Part shown: piece after piece, positions 53,210 to 62,262 of the stretch
Layout: the number at the start of each line of letters is the position of its first letter
Numbering within the stretch: the stretch's first letter is position 1
Origin: M30B80 sp965656935
GTDB lineage: Bacteria; Pseudomonadota; Alphaproteobacteria; Rhodobacterales; Rhodobacteraceae
Assembly (NCBI GenBank): GCA_965656935.1
Contig: CBFHMG010000003.1
Coordinates: 248,001 to 312,000 of the forward strand
DNA length: 64,000 bases
Reading direction: 5' to 3'
Position numbers and translations under genes: made by a program
Notes under the pieces: generated by a model
The model's input: the letters and a program-made list of their open reading frames with translations, nothing else
Database searches by the model: none
Told to the model about the DNA's origin: nothing

Positions 53210-53976
53210 GCGATGTTTCCGATTGGTGGCGCAGTGCCATCATTGATATGGAACCGGGTCGGATATCCCTGCGCGGTCGACCGATCGAGGAGATGATCGG
53301 GACGATGGGATTTGCGCAGATGATATGGCTTATGGTTATGGGCAGCCCGCTTGACGGCGCGCGTACGAAACTGTTCGAGGCGGCATTGGTTTCTGCCGTG
53401 GATCATGGTCCCCAAGCCCCTTCGATCGCGGCAGCACGCATGGCGGTGACCTGCGGTGTCGGCTTGAATAACGCGCTGGCGACAGGGGTGAATATGTTGG
53501 GCGATGTTCATGGGGGCGCAGGCGAGCAGGCGGTTGAGCTGTATCATCGTGTCGCGCAGAACGGCCCCGAGGCATTGACCGAAAGCCTGACTGCATGGCG
53601 CGCCGAACATGGCCCCTACCTTCCGGGGTTCGGGCATCGTTTCCACAAACCCACAGACCCGCGCGCACCCCGTTTGATGGCTTTGGTCGATGAAGCCGCC
53701 GCCGAAGGGGCTGTTTCTGGGGCTTATGCGCAAATCGCGCAGGCGATCGAGGCGCATATCTCATCCGAGAAGGGCCGCCCCGTGCCGATGAATATCGATG
53801 GTGCGACGGCGGTGATCTATGCCGAGCTTGGCTGTCCTGCGCCTTTGGCGCGGGGGTTTTTCTGTTTGTCCCGCTCGGTCGGGATATTGGCCCATGCGTG
53901 GGAACAGACCGAGCAGGGTGGACGCAATAAGGGGCCGACGCCGCCTGCTTATCGCTGGACCTATGATGGCGCGTGA
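53206..53976 (+). CDS. Citryl-CoA-lyase-like short citrate synthase homologue
   Basis: 256 residues, about 180 shorter than citrate synthase and like the short lyase branch (CcsA, CitE-independent citryl-CoA lyase and related proteins). All core residues remain: His in VDHGPQAPS, the GDVHGGAGEQAV His, GFGHRFHKPTDPRAPRL and the Asp in NIDGATAV. The regulatory small-domain loops are reduced. Cleavage of an acyl-CoA ester to acetyl-CoA (or propionyl-CoA) plus a keto acid is the plausible direction, given the CoA-transferase next to it. The substrate could be citrate or a relative. Confidence 0.8.
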   Translation: MSDVSDWWRSAIIDMEPGRISLRGRPIEEMIGTMGFAQMIWLMVMGSPLDGARTKLFEAALVSAVDHGPQAPSIAAARMAVTCGVGLNNALATGVNMLGDVHGGAGEQAVELYHRVAQNGPEALTESLTAWRAEHGPYLPGFGHRFHKPTDPRAPRLMALVDEAAAEGAVSGAYAQIAQAIEAHISSEKGRPVPMNIDGATAVIYAELGCPAPLARGFFCLSRSVGILAHAWEQTEQGGRNKGPTPPAYRWTYDGA

Positions 53977-55021
53977 GGGGATGCCGAGCGAGCTTGGACA
54001 AACGGCAGGGACGCTCGTGCTTGCTTGCCTCGGGGCGCTGGCATTTTGGGCAGTTGGGTTCCCGGCCCCCTTCCTGACGGGGCCTGCAACACTCGTCACG
54101 CTGGCCAGTCTTTTGGGGGTGCCTACCCGCATCGGCCCCCGCCTGCGCGATATTTGTTTCTTTGTAATCGGCATCAGCATCGGCGCCTCGGTCACGCCTG
54201 AGGTTGTGCGCACGGCGATCACTTGGCCGTTGAGCCTGCTCGTTCTGGCGGCAGCGCTTTATGTGATGATGTGGCTGTGTCGGCGCATGCTTGAACGTGG
54301 CTTCGGCTTTGACCCATTGACCGCCTTGCTTGCTGCAACACCCGGCCATCTGAGCTACGTGCTGGGTCTTACGGTGGATATGAAGGCCGATCTTTCAAGG
54401 GTCGCGATTGTACAGTCTATTCGCGTGCTTTTGTTGACCTTGCTGGTGCCTGTCATCCTAACCCTGTGGAGCGGTCCTGTCACCGCGGTACCCGCCGTGC
54501 CGCATGGCATGGAGCTATGGGCGATGGTTGGAACCGCTTGCCTTGCTGTGATCTGCGGATTGCTACTCAAGTGGTTGAACGTTCCTGCAGCGTTTTTGTT
54601 GGGGGGAATGCTCGTGTCGGCCATCGGTCATGCAACGGATTGGATGCCTGGTTCTGTGCCAGTGGAATTGACCATCGCGGCCTTCGTAACAATGGGGGCG
54701 TTGATTGGCACAAGGTTTCGAGGTGTTAGCATGGCCGAGGTACGCCGAGGTATTTGGGCGGGATGTATGGTGACCCTTTTGGCTTGCGCAGTTGCGGCAA
54801 TGGCTGCGGGGGGCGCTGCATATTTATTGGACCTGCCGCCTGCAATGTTGCTTATCGCCTTTGCGCCTGGTGGAGTTGAGATCATGGCGGCCATGGCTGT
54901 GCAAATCGGGGTTGAGCCTGCCTTCGTTGCCGCCCATCACGTCTTGCGCTTGTTGATCTTGACGGTCTTGGTGCCCGTACTGCTGCGCAATTTACGGCGT
55001 GAGTTATCGCGCGAAAATTGA
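53963..55021 (+). CDS. AbrB-family membrane protein (PF05145-type)
   Basis: 352 residues from the first of three close ATGs (53963, 53966, 53981); the true start is uncertain. Ten or so membrane segments in two repeats follow the AbrB pattern (GFPAPFLTGPATLVTL, ICFFVIGISIGASVTPEV, and AAFLLGGMLVSAIG with LIGTRFRG in the second half). The family was once misnamed ammonia monooxygenase; its biochemical role is undefined, and it is often found with TTT transporters. It may export a product or import a related acid. It overlaps the lyase gene by 14 bases. Confidence 0.8.
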   Translation: MMAREGMPSELGQTAGTLVLACLGALAFWAVGFPAPFLTGPATLVTLASLLGVPTRIGPRLRDICFFVIGISIGASVTPEVVRTAITWPLSLLVLAAALYVMMWLCRRMLERGFGFDPLTALLAATPGHLSYVLGLTVDMKADLSRVAIVQSIRVLLLTLLVPVILTLWSGPVTAVPAVPHGMELWAMVGTACLAVICGLLLKWLNVPAAFLLGGMLVSAIGHATDWMPGSVPVELTIAAFVTMGALIGTRFRGVSMAEVRRGIWAGCMVTLLACAVAAMAAGGAAYLLDLPPAMLLIAFAPGGVEIMAAMAVQIGVEPAFVAAHHVLRLLILTVLVPVLLRNLRRELSREN

Positions 55022-55084
55022 ACGGATTTCTCCGATATCTGCCTTGACGGGCCAACCTGCTTCGCCTAGCTAACCTGTCATTGC

Positions 55085-55158
55085 GCGGGCGTTGTGTAAT
55101 GGTAAGACCTCAGCCTTCCAAGCTGATGACGCGGGTTCGATTCCCGCCGCCCGCTCCA
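55085..55158 (+). tRNA. tRNA-Gly (anticodon TCC)
   Basis: Acceptor stem GCGGGCG/CGCCCGC, anticodon stem TCAGC/GCTGA with loop CTTCCAA (anticodon TCC), T-loop GTTCGATTC. CCA is encoded at the 3' end. Confidence 0.97.
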
Positions 55159-55260
55159 ATCCCCCAAACAGCTGCGTCTATATGAACGGTTTGGCCAAGT
55201 GATGCTTGTGCCATCGGCCTCACACCAGTATTCCGTTTTGAGGATAAGGGAAGGGGACGC

Positions 55261-57078
55261 ATGACGACCGACGCGAATACACCCGCTGCCAAGAGCGCAT
55301 CGACGATCAATGAAGAGCGCGAGAAATCGCGCCGCATCGGGTCTCTCAAAGCGCTTGTGCCCTTTATGGCGCCCTATCGTTTGATGGTATTGGCTGCTTT
55401 TGCCGCGCTGATCACCACGGCTGCGGTCACTCTGGTCATGCCACTTGCCGTGCGCCGCGTGATTGATGGTTTCGGCACCGAAAGCACCGCGCTGTTGGAC
55501 AGCTATTTCCTTGCAGCACTTGGAATTGCGGTGCTTTTGGCCTTTGGAACGGGGCTGCGCTATTACCTCGTGACGCGTTTGGGCGAGCGTGTGGTCGCCG
55601 ATATCCGCAAAGCAGTTTTTGACCGTATGGTCGGGATGAGCCCCGCCTTTTATGAAAAGATCATGACTGGCGAAGTCCTGAGCCGGATCACCACTGACAC
55701 AACGCTGCTGCTGAGCGTAATTTCTTCTTCGGTTTCTGTTGCGATGCGCAACCTGCTGATCCTGATCGGGGGATTGGCGATGATGATGGTGACCTCGCCC
55801 AAGCTGACGGGGCTTGTTTTGCTTATCGTGCCTGCGATCATCGTACCGATTGTGGTTTTGGGCCGCCGCTTGCGGGTGCTCAGCCGTGAAAATCAGGATT
55901 GGATCGCGCAAAGCTCGGGCTCTGCCTCTGAGGCGCTTTTGTCGGTCCAGACCGTGCAGGCCTTCACCCATGAGCGACCAACTGCGGCCAGCTTTGACCA
56001 CGTCACCGAGAAGAGCTTTTTCAGCGCCAAACGCCGTATCGCAACGCGCGCAGTCATGACGGTGATTGTGATCTCCTTGGTCTTTGCTGGCGTTGTTGGC
56101 GTGCTGTGGATTGGCGCGCGCGATGTGCGTGCGGATGCCATGAGCATCGGTGCCCTGATCCAGTTCCTGATCTATGCGATCATGGTGGCAGGTGGCGTAG
56201 GGGCCTTGTCGGAAATCTGGGGCGAGTTGCAACGCGCCTCGGGCGCGACCGAACGTTTGGTAGAATTGCTCAATAGTGATGACAGCGTCGCGGACCCCGC
56301 CGAGGGCAAGCCTCTGGCACAAGCAGGGCGCGGCGCGATCGAGTTTGAGGATGTGCGCTTTTTCTATCCAACACGCCCTAACACGGCCGCTTTGGACGGG
56401 GTGAGCCTGAGGGTGGAGCCTGGTGAAACAGTGGCGCTTGTTGGGCCATCCGGCGCGGGTAAATCAACGATTTTCCAGTTGCTTCTGCGCTTTTACGATC
56501 CAGCCACGGGTGTGATCAAACTCGACGATCTTGACCTGCGCGAGATGGATCGCGAGACCTTCCGCGCCGCTATGGCGCTTGTCCCGCAAGACCCCGTGAT
56601 CTTCGCCGCCTCTGCGCGTGAAAATATCCGCTTTGGCCGCCCCGATGCGACGGATGCCGAGGTGGAGGAGGCCGCCAAGGCTGCCGCCGCGCATGATTTC
56701 CTGAGCGCACTACCCGAAGGCTACGAGACCTATGTGGGCGAGCGCGGCATCATGCTCTCGGGCGGACAGAAACAGCGGATCGCTATCGCACGCGCAATCT
56801 TGCGCGACGCGCCGATCTTGCTGCTGGATGAGGCGACAAGCGCCCTTGATGCCGAAAGCGAGCGGGCGGTGCAGAATGCAGTGGCCGAGATGAGCGCGGG
56901 TCGCACCACGCTGATCGTGGCGCATCGTCTGGCGACGGTGAAACAGGCTGACCGAATTCTTGTCTTTGAGGATGGCCAGATCGTGGCGGAAGGCACCCAT
57001 GATGCCTTGGTCTCGCAGGGCGGTCTTTATGCACGACTGGCACGCCTGCAATTTACCGAAGGTCTTGCCGCAGAATAA
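55261..57078 (+). CDS. ABC transporter, fused permease and ATPase (MsbA-like)
   Basis: 605 residues. Six membrane helices in the first ~330 residues, then an ATPase with Walker A VGPSGAGKSTIF, Q-loop VPQDPVIFA, signature LSGGQKQRIAI, Walker B ILLLDEAT and switch VAHRLATV. Half-transporters of this type homodimerise and export lipids, siderophores or drugs. The N-terminal cytosolic tail of about 20 residues is polar. The exported molecule is unknown. It lies between tRNA-Gly and the acyl-CoA synthetase gene, with a short hairpin at 57139-57159 following. Confidence 0.93.
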   Translation: MTTDANTPAAKSASTINEEREKSRRIGSLKALVPFMAPYRLMVLAAFAALITTAAVTLVMPLAVRRVIDGFGTESTALLDSYFLAALGIAVLLAFGTGLRYYLVTRLGERVVADIRKAVFDRMVGMSPAFYEKIMTGEVLSRITTDTTLLLSVISSSVSVAMRNLLILIGGLAMMMVTSPKLTGLVLLIVPAIIVPIVVLGRRLRVLSRENQDWIAQSSGSASEALLSVQTVQAFTHERPTAASFDHVTEKSFFSAKRRIATRAVMTVIVISLVFAGVVGVLWIGARDVRADAMSIGALIQFLIYAIMVAGGVGALSEIWGELQRASGATERLVELLNSDDSVADPAEGKPLAQAGRGAIEFEDVRFFYPTRPNTAALDGVSLRVEPGETVALVGPSGAGKSTIFQLLLRFYDPATGVIKLDDLDLREMDRETFRAAMALVPQDPVIFAASARENIRFGRPDATDAEVEEAAKAAAAHDFLSALPEGYETYVGERGIMLSGGQKQRIAIARAILRDAPILLLDEATSALDAESERAVQNAVAEMSAGRTTLIVAHRLATVKQADRILVFEDGQIVAEGTHDALVSQGGLYARLARLQFTEGLAAE

Positions 57079-57181
57079 GGCTTTCGTCGGGTCATTCTTG
57101 CGTGATCTGAAATGTGACGGCATGATCTTGCATCGGTTCGCCTCAGGAGGAGTGAGGCGCACTTTTGGGGAGGAACTGCAG

Positions 57182-59077
57182 ATGTATCGCTTTGCCGATT
57201 CAGAAGATTTGAAACTTGTGGAGCGCGAGAAGCCTTGGCCCGCCTCCCAAGCTGCGACAACGGTTTATGGGCTGCTTGGCAGCACCGCGCGTAAATTCGG
57301 GACGTATGATGCGGTCAGCTTCCAGCTGTTTTCAGGGCCGACTTCGCCCGCAGAAACTCTGACTTGGAGCGATCTGCACGGCAAGGTGACCCAAGCTGCA
57401 AATATGTTCCGCGCGCTTGGCGTACAAGAAGGCGATACCGTCGCCTATATCCTGCCCAATTGTAACGAAACGGTTGTAACCCTTCTGGGGGGCATGGTTG
57501 CGGGCATTGTGGCGCCGATCAATCCGCTGCTGGACCCCGAACAGATCGCCGCGATCTTGCGGGAAACCAAGACCAAGGTTGTGGTCACGCTCAGGGCTTT
57601 CCCGAAAACCGATGTGGCCCAGAAAGTTGCTGAAGCCGTTCGGCTTGCGCCTGATGTCCAAACTGTACTTGAGGTTGATCTGCATCGGTATTTGACAGGG
57701 GCCAAAAAGCTGATTGTTCCCTTGATCCGACCCAAGAACCCCGTGGCGCATAAGGCGCGGGTGGCCTCCTTCAACGAGGAGCTGGCCAAGCATGATGCGA
57801 GCCGTCTGGAGTTCGACGATAGCGCCAGTGACCGTGTCGCGGCCTATTTCCACACGGGCGGTACAACGGGCATGCCCAAGGTCGCGCAGCATACCTATAG
57901 CGGCATGATCTATAACGGATGGCTGGGGCATACATTGCTGTTTTCCGAGGAAGACAACGTCATCTGCCCTTTGCCCTTGTTCCATGTTTTTGCCTGCCAT
58001 GTGATCTTGATGGCGATGCTGTCATCGGGGGCGCATGTGGTTTTCCCCACACCGCAAGGCTATCGCGGCGATGGCGTGTTCGACAATTTCTGGAAGTTGA
58101 TCGAACGCTGGCAGATCACCTTTATCATCACGGTTCCAACCGCAATTTCCGCCATGATGCAGCGGCCTGTCGATGCTGATATCTCTTCGGTGAAAACGGC
58201 CTTTTCAGGATCATCACCCTTGCCAGTGGAGCTGTTCAAGCGTTTTGAGAAAGCCACAGGCGTGACGCTGGTTGAAGGCTACGGCCTGACGGAGGCGACC
58301 TGCCTTGTCTCCTGCAACCCCTTGCTTGGCGAAAAAAAGATCGGCTCGGTCGGGTTTCCCTTTCCGCATTGCGATGTGAAAATCATCACAGGAACCGCAG
58401 ATGGCCCCGTTGAATGTGCGGCCGATGTGGTGGGCGAGATTTGTGTCTCTAACCCAGGAGTTCTGGCGGGCAATACCTATACCGAAGCCGACAAAAACCG
58501 CGATCTCTTCTACAATGATACCTATCTGCGCACAGGCGATCTGGGGCGGATTGATCCTGATGGTTATCTCTGGATTACGGGCCGCGCCAAGGATCTGATC
58601 ATTCGCGGCGGCCATAATATCGACCCAGCTGAGATCGAAGAAGCTTTGGCAGGCCATGAGGCGGTGGCCTTTGCAGGTGCCATTGGTCAGCCCGATGCTT
58701 TTGCAGGCGAATTGCCCTGCGTCTATGTTGAACTGGTTGCAGAAGCCGAGGTGACCGAGGCTGAATTGATGGATTATGCCGCGGCCAAAGTGGCTGAGCG
58801 CGCCGCAATTCCGAAATATCTCGAGATCATGGATGAATTGCCCAAGACCGCCGTGGGCAAGGTGTTCAAGCCCGACCTGCGCCGCCGTGCCATTACGCGT
58901 ATTTATAATGCCGCCCTTAAGGATGCAGGGATCGCGGCGGAAGTGACCGAGGTGCTGGAAGATAAGAAACTGGGTTTGGTCGCCTGTCTTGAGCGCTCGG
59001 GCGAGGTGGATGAAGAGAAACTGGCCCATGTCTTGGGTGAGTTCACGCGGCCATGGCAATGGCGCGACGCGGCATGA
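57182..59077 (+). CDS. Acyl-CoA synthetase (AMP-forming)
   Basis: 631 residues, about 80 longer than the ligase at 28.8 kb. P-loop FHTGGTTGMPKV (Gly replaces the usual Ser), VEGYGLTEATC, then LRTGDLG, GRAKDLIIRGGHNIDP, and C-terminal KTAVGK with the catalytic Lys. The GGTTG loop and length place it with long AMP-ligases acting on fatty or aromatic acids. The ATG at 57182 has GGGGAGG upstream; frames further up are spurious. It is 13 bases before the broken YcaQ gene. Confidence 0.88.
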   Translation: MYRFADSEDLKLVEREKPWPASQAATTVYGLLGSTARKFGTYDAVSFQLFSGPTSPAETLTWSDLHGKVTQAANMFRALGVQEGDTVAYILPNCNETVVTLLGGMVAGIVAPINPLLDPEQIAAILRETKTKVVVTLRAFPKTDVAQKVAEAVRLAPDVQTVLEVDLHRYLTGAKKLIVPLIRPKNPVAHKARVASFNEELAKHDASRLEFDDSASDRVAAYFHTGGTTGMPKVAQHTYSGMIYNGWLGHTLLFSEEDNVICPLPLFHVFACHVILMAMLSSGAHVVFPTPQGYRGDGVFDNFWKLIERWQITFIITVPTAISAMMQRPVDADISSVKTAFSGSSPLPVELFKRFEKATGVTLVEGYGLTEATCLVSCNPLLGEKKIGSVGFPFPHCDVKIITGTADGPVECAADVVGEICVSNPGVLAGNTYTEADKNRDLFYNDTYLRTGDLGRIDPDGYLWITGRAKDLIIRGGHNIDPAEIEEALAGHEAVAFAGAIGQPDAFAGELPCVYVELVAEAEVTEAELMDYAAAKVAERAAIPKYLEIMDELPKTAVGKVFKPDLRRRAITRIYNAALKDAGIAAEVTEVLEDKKLGLVACLERSGEVDEEKLAHVLGEFTRPWQWRDAA

Positions 59078-59090
59078 GCATCGCCTGAGC

Positions 59091-60308
59091 ATGTCTTTAC
59101 GCGCGGTCCCCTTGATCGAGATTGGTGCCGCGCGTGCGCTGTTCCTACAGCATCACGGATTGGGCACGCCGCCTTCTGGCCCTGCCAAGGGGCAGGCGCT
59201 GAGTGATCTTATAGAAGAGTTAGGCTTTGTTCAGGTCGATAGCGTCAATACCTTTGCACGCGCGCATGACCATATTCTGTGGTCACGCAGGCAGAGCTAC
59301 AAACCCGCCTCGTTGCGCTGGCTCAATGACCGTGCGCGCGGTGTGTTCGAGCATTGGACGCATGACGCCTCGGTTATCCCCGTATCCTTCTTTCCCTATT
59401 GGCGGCTGAAATTCGAACGCGATCGTGCAAAACTGCATAGCCGCTGGAAGACATGGCATGGCGGCCAGTTCCATTCGGAGATTGATGGCGTGCTGCGCCA
59501 TATCCGCGAGCATGGGGCGGTCTGCTCATCCGAGATGAGCGAGAAACGGGTCGAGAAATCAACAGGCTGGTGAGATTGGCACCCTGGCAAGGCGGCGTTG
59601 GAATATCTCTGGCGCTCAGGCGATTTGGCGATCACGCGGCGTGAGGGGTTTCGCAAGTTTTATGACCTATCCGAGCGTGTGATCCCGCCTGAATATCTGA
59701 ATACCCGCTACGAGGTCGAGGCCATCATTGATTGGGCTTGCGCCGCTGCCCTTGATCGGTTGGGGTTCGCGACATCAGGGGAACTGGCGGCGTTTTTTGC
59801 CCTGATCACCCCTTCCGAGGCGAAGACTTGGGTTGCGCAGGCGCTTGCCTCACGCCGATTGGCCGAGGCCGATATCCAAGGCGGTGACGGCAAATTGCGC
59901 CGTGTCGTTCTATGGCCCGAGGTCTTGGCGCGCGTTGACGCCATTGCGCCCATCCCGAAGCGGTTGCGCATCCTCAGCCCCTTTGATCCCGCCTTACGTG
60001 ATAGAAAACGCGCCGAGCGCCTGTTCGGCTTTCACTACCGGATCGAGATTTTCGTACCCGAAGCGCAACGCAAATACGGCTATTATGTCTTCCCCGTCAT
60101 GGAGGGGGACCGCATGATCGGGCGGATTGATATGAAAGCGGATCGCGCCGAGGGGGTTTTGAACGTCACGGGGTTCTGGCCCGAGGTGGGGATCACCATG
60201 GGAAAGGCGCGCTTGGCGCGGCTTGAGGCCGAGTTGGACCGCGCGGCGCGGTTTTCCGAGCTGCATCGCGTGGTGCTGTGCAATGGCTGGTTGCGCGCGG
60301 CGGCCTAA
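59091..60308 (+). pseudogene. ycaQ: YcaQ/AlkX-type winged-helix DNA glycosylase, interrupted by in-frame TGA
   Basis: The frame from ATG 59091 to 60308 (406 codons) is continuous except for TGA at 59571-59573. Before the stop are LRAVPLIEIGAARALFLQHHGLG and VQVDSVNTFARAHDHILWSR, typical of YcaQ; after it come DWHPGKAALEYLWRSGDL, RREGFRKFYDL and the C-terminal LSPFDPALRDRKRAERLFGF. YcaQ-type proteins unhook interstrand crosslinks or are DNA glycosylases. The stop replaces a Trp of the usual GWWDWHPGK stretch (TGG to TGA). The downstream half is otherwise intact, so this is a recent nonsense change, a sequencing error or readthrough. Confidence 0.8.
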
Positions 60309-61360
60309 ACTTCAGGTGCAAGCCCGAGCAGCAATTGCCGCAAACCGAACCACGCCCCGATCCAGATAGAGGCGGCCACGAGAGGGGCAGTTGCCGAAAG
60401 CACCGAGAAGGCCGACAAGCCCTGACCGATGCTACACCCTGCCGCCAGAACAGCGCCAAGTCCCATCACCGCAGCGCCCACAATCTGGCGGCGCAATTCG
60501 CGCGGGTCTTCGCAGGCTTCCCACCTGAACCCGCCTTTGATCAAGCTGCCGATAAAGCCACCAAGCACGACCCCCAGCACCGATCCCATTCCGAATTTCG
60601 GGGCCAGACCTGTCGAGAACATCGCGTAATGGATCGTCTCGCCAATGGGCGCTGTGAAGGTATGGGAGACAACGGGCCAAGCCTCCCAGCCATTTATGGA
60701 GACCCAGTGGGTTCCCAAAAAGCCGAAGGAAATGGTGCCGCCGATTGCAAGGCTCCAGATGATCCGAGAAGGTGCCCCTTTGCGCGGGGCAAACACGAGC
60801 GCCGCGACGATCAAGATCGCGCCGATGGCCATCCCGATGGTGTTTGGCGACAGGCCGAGTGCATCGCCAAAAACATGCGCTATGCCGCTCGGGCCTTGGG
60901 TTTGTGGGGTGACGGGAAAAATGTTCAGCCGCCAGACGGCCAGCATGCCTGACAGCGCGATCATGGCGGTTACCCCCATCACCATCGCAATCATGAAGGC
61001 GCGCAGGTCTCCTCCGCCCACGCGGGCAAGGGCCGTGAAGCCGCAATTTCCCGTTTGGGCCATCCCGTAGCCAAAGAGCAGCCCCCCCAAGATCGCACCT
61101 GCGATCGAGAATGAATTCTGTAAATAGATGACGCTAGCAAGGTCCAAGACACCTGCCGCTGAGAGTGCAAAGTTTGAAAGAATTGCCACACCCAATGCGC
61201 CAACCCATAGCCAAAGCCGCGCGCTGGTATGGCCGTAATGCACATCCTCGATCATGCCGAGCGTGCAGAAGCCTTTGACCCTTGCAGCAAGGCCAAGCAC
61301 CACTCCTCCGACCAAACCGATAAGAATGATCGCCGCCGGTTCGCCGATCCATTCGAGCAT
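60305..61360 (-). CDS. soxT: SoxT, YeeE/YedE-family thiosulfate or sulfur permease
   Basis: 351 residues, about ten membrane segments. Conserved Cys-containing motifs are GFCTLG, TGNCGFTAL and AAGCSIGQG, the residues that pass thiosulfate sulfur along the pore in this family. Transport of sulfane-sulfur compounds to the cytoplasm fits the soxR neighbour. ATG at 61360 (AGGGAG upstream) is preferred to the GTG at 61375. Last gene of soxS-soxR-soxT; the 3' end touches the ycaQ pseudogene by 4 bases. Confidence 0.88.
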   Translation of the reverse strand: MLEWIGEPAAIILIGLVGGVVLGLAARVKGFCTLGMIEDVHYGHTSARLWLWVGALGVAILSNFALSAAGVLDLASVIYLQNSFSIAGAILGGLLFGYGMAQTGNCGFTALARVGGGDLRAFMIAMVMGVTAMIALSGMLAVWRLNIFPVTPQTQGPSGIAHVFGDALGLSPNTIGMAIGAILIVAALVFAPRKGAPSRIIWSLAIGGTISFGFLGTHWVSINGWEAWPVVSHTFTAPIGETIHYAMFSTGLAPKFGMGSVLGVVLGGFIGSLIKGGFRWEACEDPRELRRQIVGAAVMGLGAVLAAGCSIGQGLSAFSVLSATAPLVAASIWIGAWFGLRQLLLGLAPEV

Positions 61361-61421
61361 GCTCTCTCCCTTCACGCTCTGGGTATTTTAAGCAGCGCCC
61401 TGTCTGACGGGGCGCTTGATC

Positions 61422-61775
61422 CTATTTGCAGAACAACTCGTAGACTTGCTCGATGATCTTGCGTGCGCGATCATCTGTCAAACTGTAAAAGATCTGTTTG
61501 CCTTCGCGCCGCGCAGTCACGAGGCCTTCCAGCCGCAAGCGGGACAGCTGCTGCGAGACCGCGGCTTGGCGTTGGCTCAGCATTTCCTCGATTTCGGTAA
61601 CCGATTTCTCGCCATTGGCAAGCGAGCACAGGATCATCAAGCGGCCTTCATGGCTGATCGCTTTGAGGAAATCCGAGGCGGTCTGTGCATTGCAACGCAA
61701 GCGTTCCCATGTTTCCGCGTCCATTTGCTGATCGGGATCAGGCAATATCGTCGGCGCAAGATTGCTATTTTGCAT
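61422..61775 (-). CDS. soxR: SoxR, ArsR-family persulfide-sensing repressor
   Basis: 117 residues. Winged HTH (SVTEIEEMLSQRQAAVSQQLSRL). Cys50 and Cys116 are 66 apart, the same spacing as the two persulfide-sensing Cys of SqrR (Cys41/Cys107), so it should release DNA when sulfane sulfur forms a bridge between them. A third Cys is at 28. It represses sox genes in relatives. The start at 61775 (MQNSNLAP) is chosen over an upstream ATG without homology. Operator-like sites lie at 62226 and 63624. Confidence 0.88.
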   Translation of the reverse strand: MQNSNLAPTILPDPDQQMDAETWERLRCNAQTASDFLKAISHEGRLMILCSLANGEKSVTEIEEMLSQRQAAVSQQLSRLRLEGLVTARREGKQIFYSLTDDRARKIIEQVYELFCK

Positions 61776-61841
61776 CAATCGTTCTTCCAGTTGGCGGCTT
61801 GGTCCCATGGGCGGGTTCGGGCGATATCTGCACCTCGACGC

Positions 61842-62252
61842 TCATTGCATTTCCGCTCTTTCAAGAAGCCTTCCGAGAAGGCCCCAAAAAAAATCTTCGC
61901 CCGGATATCCTTCGATCCGGCCGATTTCTTGCCCATCTGATACCAATATGAATGTGGGCGTGTAAACGGCGCGCGTGGCAAAACTCAGATCATCCGGCAC
62001 GGCTTGCCTAATATCTATGCGTCTAAGCGGTGCGGTGAGCCCTTCAGGGGTCAAAGGGTATTCGGGCCCAACTTCTTCCATCCAGCGTGCGCACCACACA
62101 CAGCCCTGTTCTTCGACCATCACCAGTTCAAGCTCCGAGGCGGAGGCCTGCGTTCCAATCGTCAAAACCATGATTGCGCCTGCAAGCATGCGCGCCGCGA
62201 TTGACTTGGTGAAAAATATCCATCCAATATGAATATGTGAATATTTTAGCAT
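61842..62252 (-). CDS. soxS: SoxS, periplasmic thioredoxin-like protein
   Basis: 136 residues from ATG 62252 (GAAGAG 5 bases upstream). A signal sequence (about 1-38) leads to a thioredoxin-like domain with Cys51-Val-Trp-Cys54 (GCVWCARW). SoxS keeps SoxYZ in an active reduced state, working with the SoxV/SoxW electron route. A shorter start at 62189 is possible but lacks the positive residues expected of a signal peptide. It is divergent from soxV with 10 bases between the starts. Confidence 0.82.
   Translation of the reverse strand: MLKYSHIHIGWIFFTKSIAARMLAGAIMVLTIGTQASASELELVMVEEQGCVWCARWMEEVGPEYPLTPEGLTAPLRRIDIRQAVPDDLSFATRAVYTPTFILVSDGQEIGRIEGYPGEDFFWGLLGRLLERAEMQ
62226..62245. promoter_or_regulatory. 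AT-rich operator-like site in the soxS-soxV region
   Basis: Two TGAATAT copies one base apart (62230-62236 and 62238-62244), bounded by AATAT and ATATT ends. The base composition contrasts with the surroundings, and the site sits in the divergent soxS/soxV region. A binding place for the ArsR-type SoxR is the obvious candidate. Confidence 0.5.
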
Positions 62253-62262
62253 TGGGCTCTTC

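Noticed and set aside
57139..57159. CGCCTCA-GGAGGAG-TGAGGCG hairpin between the ABC transporter and acyl-CoA synthetase
   Set aside because: A loop with GGAGGAG looks interesting, but the true ribosome binding site of the next gene is downstream and the T-run is weak.
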